NCBI GenBank assembly: GCA_928212115.1
Contig: CAKMRJ010005745.1
Span: 71,968,704 to 72,032,703 of the forward strand
Length of the DNA: 64,000 bases
DNA from: Lactuca virosa
Taxonomy: Eukaryota > Streptophyta > Magnoliopsida > Asterales > Asteraceae
Direction: 5' to 3'
Of this stretch, positions 12,911-25,452 are shown piece after piece. The notes under the pieces are model-generated. The model was not told the DNA's origin, made no database searches, and saw only the letters and a program-made list of their open reading frames with translations. Made by a program: the position numbers and the translations under genes. The number at the start of each line of letters is the position of its first letter. Positions within the stretch are counted from its first letter, which is position 1.

Positions 12911-13047
12911 AATCAAACCGTGTATTATTATTGATATCTCTAAAGATTACAATACATATGAAATTAATATATATAGGTTATATAAATACAATTAGGTGCC
13001 CTCTAATTTAAGTAAAATACAATGCAACACATAAACTTAGTCTAACA
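12911..13047 (-). repeat. 5' LTR of the copia element
   Basis: 137 bp, matching 8408-8546 with only a few differences. The GTACA duplication follows at 13048-13052. Confidence 0.92.
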
Positions 13048-13052
13048 GTACA

Positions 13053-14096
13053 GGAGACTGAAAGGAACACCAGCATCTGATTTCTGGTGAAGAGCTCAAG
13101 TAATGCTCCACTATTATGTTTATGGAAGCAATTCAACTACAAAATAAGGTTAAATAAATGGGGAGAAGGAGTGAGTGCAAGATATTGATTTAGTTTAGGT
13201 GAAAGAGAAAGAGTTTTGAATTTTGGTGAAAGATAGAAAGGAAAAATCCACGTGGATGATATATGGGTGCCACGTAGACCATTTCAGTTAACCAAATGCC
13301 ACGTGGCATATCAAAATTGATGATTAGTAAGGGGTTCACCGGGTCACCCCTTCATATTTTTGATAATGACCATTTAAAACGGTAAACACAAGTTCGTACC
13401 CCTAAAAGGCAAAAAAAAATCATGTGGGATCTTTTAAACTAATATACTAAACATCGTTAGGCTACACTGACAATAACTTTCATGTTGGAACCTACCCCTT
13501 TATATCTGAAAAACTAAATAGGAACCCACCTTCTCATCAAATTAACCCCTGAAAATAACTTTCATGTTGGAAAAAAAACTTTTCCAAATTATTATATTTT
13601 TACGAAATAGCAAATAAAGTAATTAGTTAGAAAACTAATAAAGTAGCGTGTAAATAATAAAAATAAAGATATTCAAAACATAAAAAGAAATTAAAAGACT
13701 TGTAAATAACAAAAATAAAGATAACCTAAACCTAAAAAAAATAAAATATTTTTAAATAATAAAAGATAAAGATAAGTAAAGAATTAATAAATTAATAAAC
13801 ACAATAATATATAATATTATGATTTTAAAAACTTTAGATAATTGATTTAAAAGAAAAATATCACTTAATCTTATATTAAACCATTAAAATAAAGAAAAAG
13901 ATAAACAAAATGATTAGACTACAAGGACTCAACCTCGCCAAGGAGAACGTCAAACTTGCTTGACACGTTGTACATTGCCTCCTAACGTGCGCTTAGGGAG
14001 GGGGGGGTGCCAAGCTTCATACGCCAGTTGTTTTAACGAGATGAGAGGAGAGAGGGATAGAGGGAAAGGGTGGAGAGAGAGTGTGTGTCGGTGATT
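13053..14096. other. Non-coding continuation of the diverged LTR and AT-rich DNA
   Basis: The first few hundred bases continue the LTR interrupted at 8407. The rest is AT-rich with no open frame of note. Confidence 0.5.
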
Positions 14097-14107
14097 ATGA
14101 TTGGTTC

Positions 14108-15560
14108 TTTTTTAGAAACAGCCATCCATATATAAAATAAAAAAGAAAAACGAACTAGCAAAAAGCTAGAACAAAATTACAAATAGTTCAATGGGTTTTT
14201 AAACCAATTAAGCCTATCTATATTACATTTTGTATTTCTATTAGCATACCAAATGAAAGAGAATTAACGGATGGAATCAACAATGTCACTTTGTTTAAGA
14301 GTGCCTCCCGAAAAGCCTTTGTTATTCCCGAATCTCCATATATACCAGATTCCCGTGCAAAAAATCGCATCGACCACACTTTTTCCTTCACATAGACATG
14401 TATTTGGTTAACGCCGAAAAACAAATCAGTGACCGTACCAACTAGAAAGGGAGAACTATCCAACCATTTAAACATTACATTCCACGTTCTGGCAGCTACC
14501 TCACATTTAAGAAAGAGATGATCAAGTTGTTCAACTTCCAAGTCACATAAATGTCACATGATCGAAGCAACTTCTACCCACAATTTCGAAAGATTATAAG
14601 AAGTCGAAACTCTATCTCACAAAACACGTCAAATCATAATATTTACCTTTCTAGGAACAAAAACATTCAATCTAGTTTCCATACTATAATTAGGAAGAAT
14701 AATCTTGTCAATCCATCTTCTTGTGGCACTCACTGTGAAACTACCATCCTCTCCAATCCCCCATATCCATCTATCCCTATGATCGTTAAGGTGAACCTCC
14801 AATAAGCAATTCATCAAATTCATATATTGGGTCATTTCAATAACACTTCTAATGGGACGCCTCCAATTCCAAATCCATGCACCATCACATCTGCAATTAG
14901 CAATGGTGCAGTCTCTGTTAACTTCCAGCTAGAATAATCTTGGAAAACGAGTAACTAGATTGCTTTCACCCACCCAACTTTGCTTCCAGAACAAAGTGCT
15001 CATGCCATTCTCAACTTTCCTTTAAAGAACCGAATTTAACACAACTCCGTTTTCATTTAAACGAGCAATAGAAGCAACAATTCTATCCCATTGACTACCC
15101 CCAAAATGATAACATCTGGTTTGATCAAAACCACCATTCTAACCATATATTTTCTTGATCACTTGCACCCAAATAACTTTCCTTTCTGTTTGAAAACACC
15201 AACGCCATTTTCGAAGAAGTAAAAAATTAAGCGAGAACAAGCTACCGATATCCAACCCATCATGAATTTTATCATCTAACACTTGATCCCACTTGATCCA
15301 ATGCAATTTTTGATCGTCCTTGGTGCAACCCAGAAAAACCGACTTCTAATCATTTCCAATTCTTTTGCAACTTTCACTAGCATTAGAAACAAGGACCTAA
15401 AATAAGTACCAAGAGAACCCAAAACCGATTTCAATAGCACCGACCTACCCCCAATGGAAAGAGTAGACACTTTCCAATTGGATGGTTTTTTCTGGAACTT
15501 CTCTTTTATCATATTTCACCCAATAACTCTAGCCATGTTGTTCCCCACCGGAAGCCCCAA
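14108..15560 (-). mobile_element. 5'-truncated LINE with poly-A tail and 11-bp TSD
   Basis: The minus strand encodes the C-terminal half of a plant L1-type reverse transcriptase. LGLPVGNNM and LSIGGRSVLLKSVLGSLGTY (about 15430-15560) belong to the end of the RT domain. The zf-RVT region follows, with RWIWGIGEDGSF (about 14780) and DHLFLKCEVAARTW (about 14490-14520). The frame is broken by several shifts and by a TGA near 15510 where Trp is expected. The 3' end is an A run (14108-14113 on the plus strand as T). ATGATTGGTTC flanks both sides (14097-14107 and 15561-15571). Truncation, a poly-A tail and a long target duplication are the signature of target-primed reverse transcription. The right-hand copy slightly overlaps the element by microhomology. 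Confidence 0.85.
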
Positions 15561-15779
15561 ATGATTGGTTCCTTTTATTTTAGTGTTTTTATTTTTCCTT
15601 CCAAAATTTACCACCACTCCATAGCATCATGTTATGTTTAGGTGGCAAGCCAAAAAATGATGTGGCAATGCTTATCACATGCTACCACTCTCCATAGCCT
15701 TAGATAATTGATGAGAATGGGATAATATATTTAGGAGTTCTGATACAAAAAAGTTTGATTTTAATAAAAGGCATTTGAG

Positions 15780-15783
<4 letters not shown>

Positions 15784-15825
<42 letters not shown>
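15784..15825. repeat. (AT)n microsatellite
   Basis: An AT tract within gene-free DNA between the LINE and the next LTR-like segment. Confidence 0.95.
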
Positions 15826-15828
<3 letters not shown>

Positions 15829-16220
15829 TTTTCTTCCTATTTATCTTTATATCCATGTAAAATGGTGACAACTATTTTAAAATATTATTAATTTTATAAA
15901 AATATGAAACTTATGACCGGTTCACATGGGTATGAAGATAAGTATGAATAAAAAATATAGGGATATTTAATTTCTCAAGGCATTTATAAGGATTGTTTAT
16001 TTAGCAACACTTTAATTTTTTTGAAACGATACTTTTATTTGTTAAGTTGTTATTAACCAAAAACTAACAAAAATCTAATGTGGTTTTCAAGTTATTGTTT
16101 GTTCAAGTATTTCTTATTTGAATACGAACCTTTTGTAAATATTTTTATAATTCTTTAAACACGTCTGATTTTCCTAATATTTATTTCTTTCATTTAATCA
16201 ATTAAAGTTTTGGAGTCTTA

Positions 16221-16946
16221 AGGTTTTCATGCTAGGCACGACGAGCCTTTAAAGGGCATAGCATGCTTGGGCACAAAGCGCCTTAAGTTGTGCGCAACAC
16301 ACCCATGTTGATGGTCCTAATCCTTAGACCTTGAGATTTAGGCCCTATTTAAATGCACACCCCCTAGGGTTTTTCCATTCATCTCAACCTCCATCTTCAG
16401 AGAACGTCATTTGCAAACCCTAGCCCCCTCTATCTTGTATCTTGAGTTTTGAGTATTTGATTCTTGGATTGTGAAGCTTGAAGGTGAAGTTAGAGCTTTG
16501 TGGTGCATAAAAGCTTTCTCCAAAGAAGATCAAACTTTCTCTTGTGCTTTTGGACCTTTTGTAAGTCATAAAGTCTCTACTTTTATGCATTTCTCTTCTA
16601 GTTCAAGGTTTTGGATGTCTTTGTGGTCATTTGGGTCCTGTTTATGTTGGTCGTTCTTGGATTTGGAGGTACTCTGGAATTTTGTTTGATTTGATTATAA
16701 TATGCTTATAGAAAAGTCAACGACACACTTATAGTTGACTTTGACCGTTGACTTTTTTTTTACCAATTTGACTTATGGGTCAAACTTGTTGGGTTTGATC
16801 TTATAGAATGAGGTCAGACCTCTGTTGGATTGCAGGTGGTTCGTGTTAGCTGTTTATTCCTCTAAGATTGTGAGATTGCAATTGTTAGCATCAGGTGAAA
16901 TTTTTACTACACTATGTAGGACATTAGGTCTCAATATATGATAGAT
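16221..16946 (+). mobile_element. Probable LTR fragment, left part (interrupted)
   Basis: This segment continues at 31382 once the 14.4-kb insertion is removed, and the joined block ends GGGACGTTACA at 32320, a typical LTR end. It contains a TATA-like CTATTTAAATGC near 16345. The start of the LTR was not found. The short open frame at 16471 is not a convincing gene. Confidence 0.4.
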
Positions 16947-17407
16947 TGTCACACCCCCAAACCAAGGATGGCGGAAACGTCCGAGGGTGGAGGACTTCAT
17001 GTATAGTATCACAACAACGAATATAATAGTGCTCAAAGTAAATACAGCCATCATAAATATAATTGAAAAGGTTACACCATGGAATAAGTTTACATGTTTC
17101 AAAATCAATTACATTATGATGACAAAATGAATTGTTTGACGATTTATCGTCTCATCCTCAAAATGCTGTTGGTTTTCCTGTTTCACTGATTTCCTGAAAA
17201 TACAAATAGTTTTGAAAAGTGTCAACAATTAAGTTGGTGAGTTCATAAGAGTTTTGTTTGAGAAAGAAACCGTTTTCCTTGTAAAAGCGACAGAGTATGT
17301 TTCCAGAAAATCCAATATTTTCTTTATTAAGTGTGAAATGAATGCTCCTATGTTATGCGATAATGTATCCTAGAAGGACCCATAGATTCCTTCTATAATC
17401 GCCCAGC

Positions 17408-17577
17408 GTATATAAGTTATATAAAATTTAAGTTAAATAAACCGTTGAATATAATGGGTCTGCCCTAGGTCCACAACCAAACAAGGAACATGAGATAGGC
17501 CCAGGAATAGGAGATAAGGCGGGACCACCAATTCTAAGTCGATTGTGACTGAATTCTTATATAACTCTAGCATATAC
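17408..17577. repeat. Palindromic cassette, copy A (in 3' LTR)
   Basis: The outer arms are GTATATAAGTTATATAA and TTATATAACT...GCATATAC. The centre has CCACAACCAAACAAGGAACA (17471-17490). This copy carries a small internal duplication after the centre that copy B lacks. Confidence 0.75.
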
Positions 17578-19546
17578 ACTTAGCAATTATAGCTGAAGTC
17601 TAACAATTCTAGATGAAATGTAGTTTTAACAGAAATATGTTTCCAAAGAAAATCCAATATTTTCCTTATAAAAGTTATGTAGTCCTAAATCCCAGGACCG
17701 AGAATGTGTGTGCGTTTTGTACTCATAACGTATTTGTAGTTTTAAATAGATAAAACCCCTTTTCAAAGTAGAATTTTCTTTGTAAACTTGAAAGATTGTT
17801 AACTACCTATGTGAGTCGCTATAACCATACTATGACGAGAAATAACTTGCACAACGTTTTTCAGACGTTAAGATACTATGACTCACCCGCAGACCTGCTG
17901 GTCCGACTATAGCTAGCAGCGAGGTGTGGGGTGTCAATCCTAATATAGATCTATACACAATTATCACGCTCTCCCTACAAGAGACTCTGGTTATAACTTA
18001 CAGGAATTGGGATCCCGTACTCGAATGTACGGGGAGAGAATTGCCTCACAACCTAAGTTAACTAGTTTACACATAGTTTGATATTAAAACCTCTTCCGTG
18101 GAGGAAGTAAAATCACCTTTTATGAATAAAATTAGTAATATGAAATCCTTAAACTATTACTATTATAGTTTATCAGGTAGTATATGAAAAACGCATTTGT
18201 TTTGAGAGTAAAACCTTTTTCATGTAGTAAAAATCCATAAACTATGCTTATTGAAGTTTATTATATGTGTTTGAAATGAATGAGTAAATCTTATCATGAA
18301 TGACTAAATTTCAGTTTATGATGATAAACTAACAAGAAAATACATTCAATATTTAGAACTTACTGTTATACACTTTACTCAACATAATACAAAGTGTTAT
18401 GAAAGTTATAGGATGTTAACTAGTTTTAGCCTTTCAGCATTGTTTTAGAAAAGTCATAGAAAAATCATACGAAGTCGAAAACTGAATCCGTAAATTCTGA
18501 GAATTCACAAAATGTGTCTAGTTTATTCATAATTTTTATTATGATTTTTAGAAGTCTTTAACTTGTGTTAAAATGTTTATATTCACAGATTGGTCCGAAT
18601 TCGTTTCTGAAATGATAGGCAGTTTTGTAAAAATCACCATAAATCGTAGAAAAATCGTATGGAGATGTGCAAGCAGTCATTTTAAAGGTATGAACCTGAG
18701 CTATTTGCATATTAAACAGTTTTGAAAGATATTAAGTTTAAGATTTAAAAAACAGTCTGTGAATAAGACTCAACTTTTCTGATGAAGGCTGTTGTTTGAG
18801 TTTAGTTGTGTTCTTGGTGTTTTAACTTGTATTCTCCCCCTAAAACTTGTAGATGGATGATGAAGAAAAGAAGTGTTCAACTCAAGAACACTTAGAAGAT
18901 TGCTTGAAGATTCGAAGAACTAACACAAATATGATGAAGTTTGTGTAAGCAACCTATGATTAGAATAGAAAGAGGTGGAATAATCATATGAAGGATGATA
19001 ATACTTACCAAAAGTAGAAGAAAAGCTTGGAGAATAGCCTTGAATCTCAAAATTTAGAGAGAGAAAGTGAGAGAGAATGAAGTTTGTTCTTTGGTGGAAA
19101 ATGAGAGAAAATAGAGGAGAAAGTGAGAGAGAATGAAGTTTGGGTGAAAATCCCGCGTTAAAATCATGAAAAACGAGCTTAAAACGAAGTTTGGGTCAAA
19201 AACCGGCAATCTGGACCGAACCTGCGAGGTTCGGCTCTAAGGGAGTGAGAACCGAGAGTAGAGAAGGAAGGAACCGAGAGTAGGGAAGAGGACCGAAGGT
19301 GCGAGGGGGGAGGGACCGAAGGTCCGAGGTTCGGTTCGGTCTGCTGAGCTTCGGTCCGAGAGGTTTCGCTTCTGACAACTTCGCTTCTGACACTTTCGCT
19401 TCTGACAAGTTCGGTTCCTAAGAGGGTTCGGCTCCTTAAGAGGTTTCGGCTCCTTAAGGTTGTTTTTCGCGTAGACTTCCGTTTTCAAGCTGTTTTCGTT
19501 TAATTCGAGGGTCGGGATGCCCCGAGTGATTATAAGAAGTTAAGAG

Positions 19547-19855
19547 AGATTTGGGAGAGATTTGACATACTTGGAGAGATTTGACATACAGAGAGAGATT
19601 TGGGAGAGATTTGACATACTTGGAGAGATTTGACATACAGAGAGCGATTTGGGAGAGATTTCACATACTTGGAGAGATTTGGGAGAGATTTCACATACTT
19701 GGAGAGATTTCACATACAAAGAGAGATTTCACATACTTGGAGAGATTTGGGAGAGATTTCACACACTTGGAGAGATTTCTCATACAGAGAGAGATTTGGG
19801 AGAGATTTCACATACTTGGAGAGATTTCTCATACAGAGAGAGATTTTGTGAGAGA
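19547..19855. repeat. Tandem GAGAGATTT array in the 3' LTR
   Basis: Alternating ~19-bp (GAGAGATTTCACATACTTG) and ~11-bp (GAGAGATTTGG) units. The array is almost stop-free in several frames and so yields spurious repetitive open frames. Confidence 0.92.
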
Positions 19856-20557
19856 TGGAGTGAAAGAGGTTGAGAGAGACTTCGTTTGCGATCTTTTTAA
19901 GTGTTTGGCTTCGTAACGCAAGGTTCTTACACTCTGTTAAGCCTCGTTATGATTGTTATATGCCCCCGAGGGTTAAGGAATAATGTTTTATCGAATAGTT
20001 TCATCACTTGTCCTGATTAGGGTTTAGAATTTCCGAACACGTGAAAACTCTAAGTGATACTTTGTATTAAGATTGCGAGTTGTTCAATAAGAAACATAAT
20101 GGAAACCTTAATATACAAGGGTTAGATAAGTTGACGGGTTTGACTTGTTGACTTTAGTTGACTTTGACTTGGCCAAAAATTGACGGTTGTCACATCATCC
20201 CCCCGTTAGAAAGAATTTCGTCCCGAAATTAGTGTTTCGACTGGGACTTCAAGAATTTGGAGGAAAGATGGGGGAACTTTTCGTGTTACAAGAAATTGAT
20301 TATGGTGGGGAACAACCCGCCCGATGTTAAATGACGACCTTGGAATTTCTTATTGTAACTTGAGCTGAGTCGATTTAAAAGGAGTTATTGTTTTGGAATG
20401 ATAGTGTATTCAATGTGTGCCTTTATGCTCCCTGTTTTATCCTTGGTATTATTACTATGAACATTTTATAATGTAATTAGTGAGTACTGGTATTACGAAT
20501 GCTTTAACAATTTGTGATGAAATTTGCAATATAAGTCCTACCAGATCTTTTATAATC

Positions 20558-20725
20558 GCTTGGTGTAAACTAGTCGTATATCATTAAGATTGCAAGGGCA
20601 TTCGAATGAGTGACTCCGCCTTAAGCCCACAACCAAACAAGGAACAGGAAATGAGGCGGAATCACACATTCTAAGTCCATAGAATCTTAATGATATATGA
20701 CCATAATGTTTACACTAGCCATCAT
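20558..20725. repeat. Palindromic cassette, copy C
   Basis: 20574-20591 pairs with 20683-20700 at 17 of 18 positions, and 20604-20621 pairs with 20654-20671 at 16 of 18. TGGTGTAAAC and GTTTACACTA add an outer stem. The centre reads CCACAACCAAACAAGGAACA. Confidence 0.88.
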
Positions 20726-21042
20726 AGATTCACCAGTAAAAACCCTGTGTTTTTATATAGATGATAAGACTTATTCGGGTTTTGCCGTGTTCTCGAGATG
20801 CTTCCAGCCTTTCTCGAACTTGTACTAAGTCATAAGTGATAACCTCTCCTCGGAGCGCTGCATAGGGTCTGCTTCAGTGTTTCTCGTTTGATTAGATCGG
20901 TAGGGAACATATGGGTTTGATTTACACGATTAAACTTATTCGGGTGGTAGAACGTTCACTCGCACTCCTGGGTAGCCTTGTCCCGAAGTTCATGGTAGGA
21001 CTCGTACCTGGTCCATCCATCATTTACTTGCACATATAGGTC

Positions 21043-21180
21043 ATATGTAATTAAGGTTGGTAAGACAGTTGGATGGGCGACTCTGCCCCAAATCCACAAC
21101 CAGACAAGGAACAGGAAATAGGGCGGAAACACACATCCAATGTCTGTAGAATCTTAATTATATATTATCCTCGCGTGTAC
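21043..21180. repeat. Palindromic cassette, copy D
   Basis: The outer arms 21043-21058 and 21150-21165 pair at 14 of 16 positions. The inner arms AGACAGTTGGATGGG and CATCCAATGTCT also pair. The centre is CCACAACCAGACAAGGAACA. Confidence 0.83.
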
Positions 21181-21719
21181 ACTTAGTAGTGGTAGACTAA
21201 CCGTATTCGTCCCAAGCTTCTTGCTTGAACCTTATCTGCTGTATGCGTGACATTCCCGAAGGGTCTTCTGGAAATACTTGTGGAAGGGTTTCGGAAGGTA
21301 TAATACTCTTATGGTGAGTGTTTTGGGGTTTCACAGTGAGAGATGACCCGGAGGTCCGTGTCGGATTTGTGTTTATGAGAGACGAAGGTTCTGATATTCA
21401 GAGGGTTAGGTGAAGGGTCCTTTCGTAGCCGTTTAATCGGGAAGGTGAGGACTATACCAATCGAAATCGAATGATGACAACAGTATCATTTTAGGTAAAA
21501 CATGTGTTAAGCTGTATTCGCACGAAATGTTCGTTGGAGTGATAGAGTATCTTGTGTTTCTTTTCAGTGTGTTCCGTTTTGATCGATGTTATTGTTACTG
21601 CAATTGTTTCGTATTGATGTTACTAGTACTGATGGTGAGTGTGTTCTGATAGCTAGTAATGATACTTTATATCATGATCCCCGACCGGTCACTCTATGAT
21701 CGAGTGGTATATGCAAGTC

Positions 21720-21870
21720 GCTTGTAATTTGGTATTGGTGAAATCATCGAGTGAGTGGCTCCACCCTAATCCCACTGCTAGACATGGAACAGGAGTCAAG
21801 ATGGAATTATTCGCTTTAAGTCTTTAGTATTTTGATTATAATTAACCCCGATGTATGCACAAAGTCATCA
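21720..21870. repeat. Palindromic cassette, copy E (degenerate)
   Basis: The centre reads CCCACTGCTAGACATGGAAC and the arms are weaker, but position, spacing and the trailing ATGCAC...GTCATCACAG segment match the other copies. Confidence 0.6.
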
Positions 21871-22078
21871 CAGCTTACAGGTAATAATCCTAAGGTCATA
21901 TATGAGTGTCTTTGATTTGATTTGAACGAGAGAGTATTTTAACTACTTTTTGAAAGACGGTAATTTTAGCAAGCATACCAAATTCATTACAAACATATGG
22001 TACTTAAACGTTTTTGTTTGTTGGAAACATTACAAAAGTCCTAATAAGGTTTCCTTGTTGCTCCTGCTGGGTTGTTCG

Positions 22079-22711
22079 TCACACTCCTCCTGCTCCCCCG
22101 TCATTCTTCTCAGTTGGACATTCTCTCTTGAAGTATCCCGTTTCACCGCATAGGTAGCATCCTGGGCCTACCCTGGTGTTGGTGGTTGAAGCGAGGTGCT
22201 GGGTCTGGTTTCAGCAGAAGCGGACAGTATATCCGTTCTCGTTGCAGTTTTTACAGTGCATCACTCGGAAAGCCCCATTGTGATGGAAGTTACACTTGTT
22301 ACATTTTGGGAGTGCTCCCTTATATGGTCTGGCCGGTGCTGGGGTGACAGACCTTGTGGCTAGTGTCGAGGCATGTGTCGTGACTGATGTTGTAATGGCA
22401 GGGGCAGCCACGGATTGCTGTCTTCTAGCAAATTTTTGAGGTGGGTTACACTTCTTTTCGTCCCAAAACTTTTGTTTCTTGTTCGTAGGTTTGTGGCCTG
22501 AGGCGCCTTCATTGGCAGACCCCCGCCGGTGTTCCTGATTGTTACAACGATTTGTATTGTCGGTACCGCTTCCATCTCTGCTGGCGTTGTTAGCATTGAG
22601 TTGCACCATGACGGCTGTCACGGCTGCCGTGACTGCAGCTTGAAAAGTAGCAGGATCTATCTGTAGGATTGCTGCCTTGCTTGTCGGCTGGTTACCTTCT
22701 TGTGAAGACAT
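22079..22711 (-). pseudogene. Short gag with altered zinc knuckles
   Basis: ATG at 22709-22711 starts a protein of about 210 codons with one in-frame TGA (22211-22213). The N-terminus is Ala- and Gln-rich, followed by a basic, Asn-rich middle. Three Cys clusters follow: CNKCNFHHNGAFRVMHC, CKNCNENGYTVRFC and CYLCGETGYFKREC. The last two have the C-x2-C-x4-?-x4-C spacing of retroviral knuckles but Tyr where the zinc-binding His belongs. In gag proteins these bind the element RNA during packaging. The large retrotransposon-gag capsid domain is absent. The residual gag is typical of large non-autonomous derivatives of Ty3 elements. Whether it was ever made is unclear. Confidence 0.7.
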
Positions 22712-23622
22712 AATCCTGTTGCATGAGGAGAAACGATGTCGTGAGTGGGGATGATTATCTCTAGTTATATCCTTACCATTTATATATACATATATAAATT
22801 TCTCACTTTACTGAACTATTCTTGGTGTTTCTGCTAACGTCCCTAAGACGGAGTTATGGTAGTGGGTAGAAGTGTGGGTTATGAGCATTCTAACACTCCT
22901 AAGTGTACATGCAACCCTAAATACCTTGGATCTATGTTTTCTCTATTATACATACAATTATGAACATCCAAGGTATTATCCTAATCTAGCATACAAAATA
23001 ATAAATATAACAAGATAGAATACATACCTATTTGATGTAGAATGTCTTCATGAAGCTTGAGTGCCTAGTGCCCCAAGTGTGACACCTCAAATGGTTCACA
23101 CAACACCAAATACACTTGGAATAACTTGAGAGAAACTTGAACACTCCTTGAAATCGTCTAGCCCTCACACTCACACATTAGTGCACGATTTCTTGAGCCA
23201 TGAGATTCTTTTATATGGTGGCTATTAGGGTTACACCATGTAACTCATAACTTTACCCATTCCTTATGCTCCATGGATTTTAACCTCCATGGAGTATCCA
23301 TGGGTCACCCCATGGACTTAGTCCAACATAAGGAATCTTGGATCACAAGCCCACATATATAAGAATGAATGATTTACACAATCAACCCATATATTTAATT
23401 AGTCTCCTTTTGATCACTTAATTAATTCCAAATTAATTCTTGATCAATACTAATTAAATAACCTTATTAATATATTAGAACTTATAATATATTAACCAAC
23501 CTTAAGTGTTATTTCTCTCATTATAGTCTATCCAAATGCATGATGCCATGCAACCCAAATGGATCATGCCGGGTCGGGTCAAGTCTTACCAATTATAGTT
23601 ATGGACTTAGACATCTCCAAGA

Positions 23623-25440
23623 TGTGATCACACCTAGACCTTGCCTTGCCAATAGGGCTTGAGTGACCTTAAACTTTTTAGGAACTTGTGGGTTAGGGAG
23701 AATAATTGGAGGAGGTGAAAGAAGTATGATATCCATGGGACATCATCTTCATTTAGGAAAGCTTGTTTCAAGAGATTTGGGAAGATCATAAATGTCTAGA
23801 CCAGACATCTTTTTGGGAGATATTCAAGATAGTTGATTTAAAGTCCTTAATATGACACCCAATATGAAATATTAAGGCTAGGACCCAACAAACTATTTTA
23901 TAACTTAGAAGAGGGATGCCGTAATCCAAGCTATAAAATATTTGAAGGTAGGTGAATGACGATTCACCAATTTCCACCATGAAAAACGAAATAATTTATT
24001 AGGTTTTAATTGGATTTGAAAGTCCTAGATCTTTGAGATTCATTGAACTGTTCAAAGGCATGTTTCAATCTCGAGTGTGCCCTTCAGGTTTTGTGACTGG
24101 GATGCCGAGGATCACAAAACAAGGTGTGAATAACCATGCAAATATACTTGGTACCCTTAATATTTACCCCTTAATCAGTGTGCCGGTTAACCACACACGC
24201 TCAACCGATACTATGATAAATATTAAGTTACCCTTTGCCTACCTTGTTAAGTCCAGGTTAGTGTGCCGGTTAACCAGACACGCTCCACTAACGACTTAAG
24301 CAAAGTGCAAAGTGTAATTTCATGGGTTAGCACCAAATTCACATTTTCCTAAGTAACTAAGATTGGGTATTAATAAGAGTTTAGTTACTTAGTATTTATC
24401 ATTAATACTTTTAATGAAAGGAGAATTATAGTCCTTGTCCTACCCGTTTGGCTAACGACCCTCCACCAGTCAAGGAAGCGGTGGGTGAGAGTGGACACCC
24501 ATTAAACTGCCATTTTATAGGCAGTAACCTTATACCCCCCTTATAGACCGGCTTCGTGAATGAGGCCTACTAACGGTAAGACTGACTTTACTCTTATACA
24601 TATATATAAATATTATTAACTTATAATATTATAAAGTATAAGGGTTGAATTTTAACTTTTAAAATTCTAAGGGCTAACTTGGAATTAAAGTATTCATAAG
24701 TGAAAACTTTTCAAATTCCAAAACTTGAGGGCAAGTTTTGAAACTATTCAAAACTAATTAATTCCATAACTTATGAGTTTAAAGTAGTTTTAAGTAAAAA
24801 ATAAAAAAAATAAAAAAAAACTCTTCAAGTTCCATAACTTGAGGACAAGTTATGGAAGACTTTAAACTAATTAATAAAAAAAAATAACTTTTTTTATTGT
24901 AACTTATGGAACTAATTAAGGTTACATTTTTTTTTAATTTAATGAAGAGACTCTTGAACCTCCATAACTTGAGGACAAGTTATGGAGTCATAAAACCATT
25001 TAATTAGAACTAGACTCTTCATTTTGTAACCTTTGCCAACTTTTATGAGTTTTATGATTCTTAAATGTGACTTTTCATATAACTTGAGGACAAGTTACAA
25101 AAACACACTTTCGAATCAACTCTTAGATTAAAATGGATTGAAAACAACTATTTCACACAACTTTTCTATTAATCTAAGAACCTCATAAGAACAAGATAAT
25201 TCAAATCATCAATCTTCAAGAAATTAGCATGAACATACAAACTAATACAAATCTTGAAATTATGACAATTATCTTAGAAATTGGATTAGCATGAACATTA
25301 CCACATCAAAAACAAGTTTATAAGTCCAAAAACATCTTAGGGTAATGTTCCTAGTCCAATTCCAGCCAAAACAATCGAATATATGCATCCAACTCGATTT
25401 TTCAGCTACTTTTGCAAGTATAACTAGAAAACAAGCCTAG
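23623..25440. other. Interior of the nested copia-like element, no intact gene
   Basis: It resembles, inverted, the leader of the larger relative at 43300-45030. Both have the GTTAACCGGCACAC motif and the repeated phrase ATAACTTGAGGACAAGTTAT. A 64-codon minus-strand open frame (23786-23980) has a counterpart at 44703 but shows no known domain. Confidence 0.65.
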
Positions 25441-25452
25441 GCTCTGATACCA
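25441..25452 (-). promoter_or_regulatory. Primer-binding site of the nested element
   Basis: The minus strand reads TGGTATCAGAGC, tRNA-Met type, beside the 5' LTR. Confidence 0.85.

Larger units (their letters stand above)
8408..13047 (-). mobile_element. Complete Ty1/copia retrotransposon, 4.6 kb
   Basis: Near-identical short LTRs lie at 8408-8546 and 12911-13047, flanked by the 5-bp duplication GTACA (8403-8407 and 13048-13052). On the minus strand the element starts TGTTAGAC, and the primer-binding site and purine tract lie in the proper places. It carries one gag-pol gene. The LTR ends in GATT rather than CA. It is inserted in the diverged LTR that starts at 5806. Confidence 0.93.
16947..20194 (-). 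repeat. 3' LTR of the LARD-like element
   Basis: 3248 bp and nearly identical to 27740-31376. It differs mainly by two deletions, about 60 bp near 18845 and a few hundred bp near 19110. The purine tract ACGGGGGGATGA (minus strand) adjoins it at 20195-20206. Confidence 0.93.
20195..22078. other. Non-coding interior with palindromic cassettes C, D, E
   Basis: No gene is visible. Three copies of the palindromic cassette lie at about 20558-20725, 21043-21180 and 21720-21870, between gag and the purine tract. Confidence 0.7.

Noticed and set aside
19547..19855. CRISPR-like repeat pattern
   Set aside because: Units are contiguous without unique spacers and lie in a plant retrotransposon LTR.
19581..19916. 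Repetitive open frames on both strands (Arg-Phe-Gly-Arg-Asp style repeats), also at 30290-31082
   Set aside because: They are produced by the tandem GAGAGATTT array, which lacks stops in several frames; no start context or domain supports a protein.
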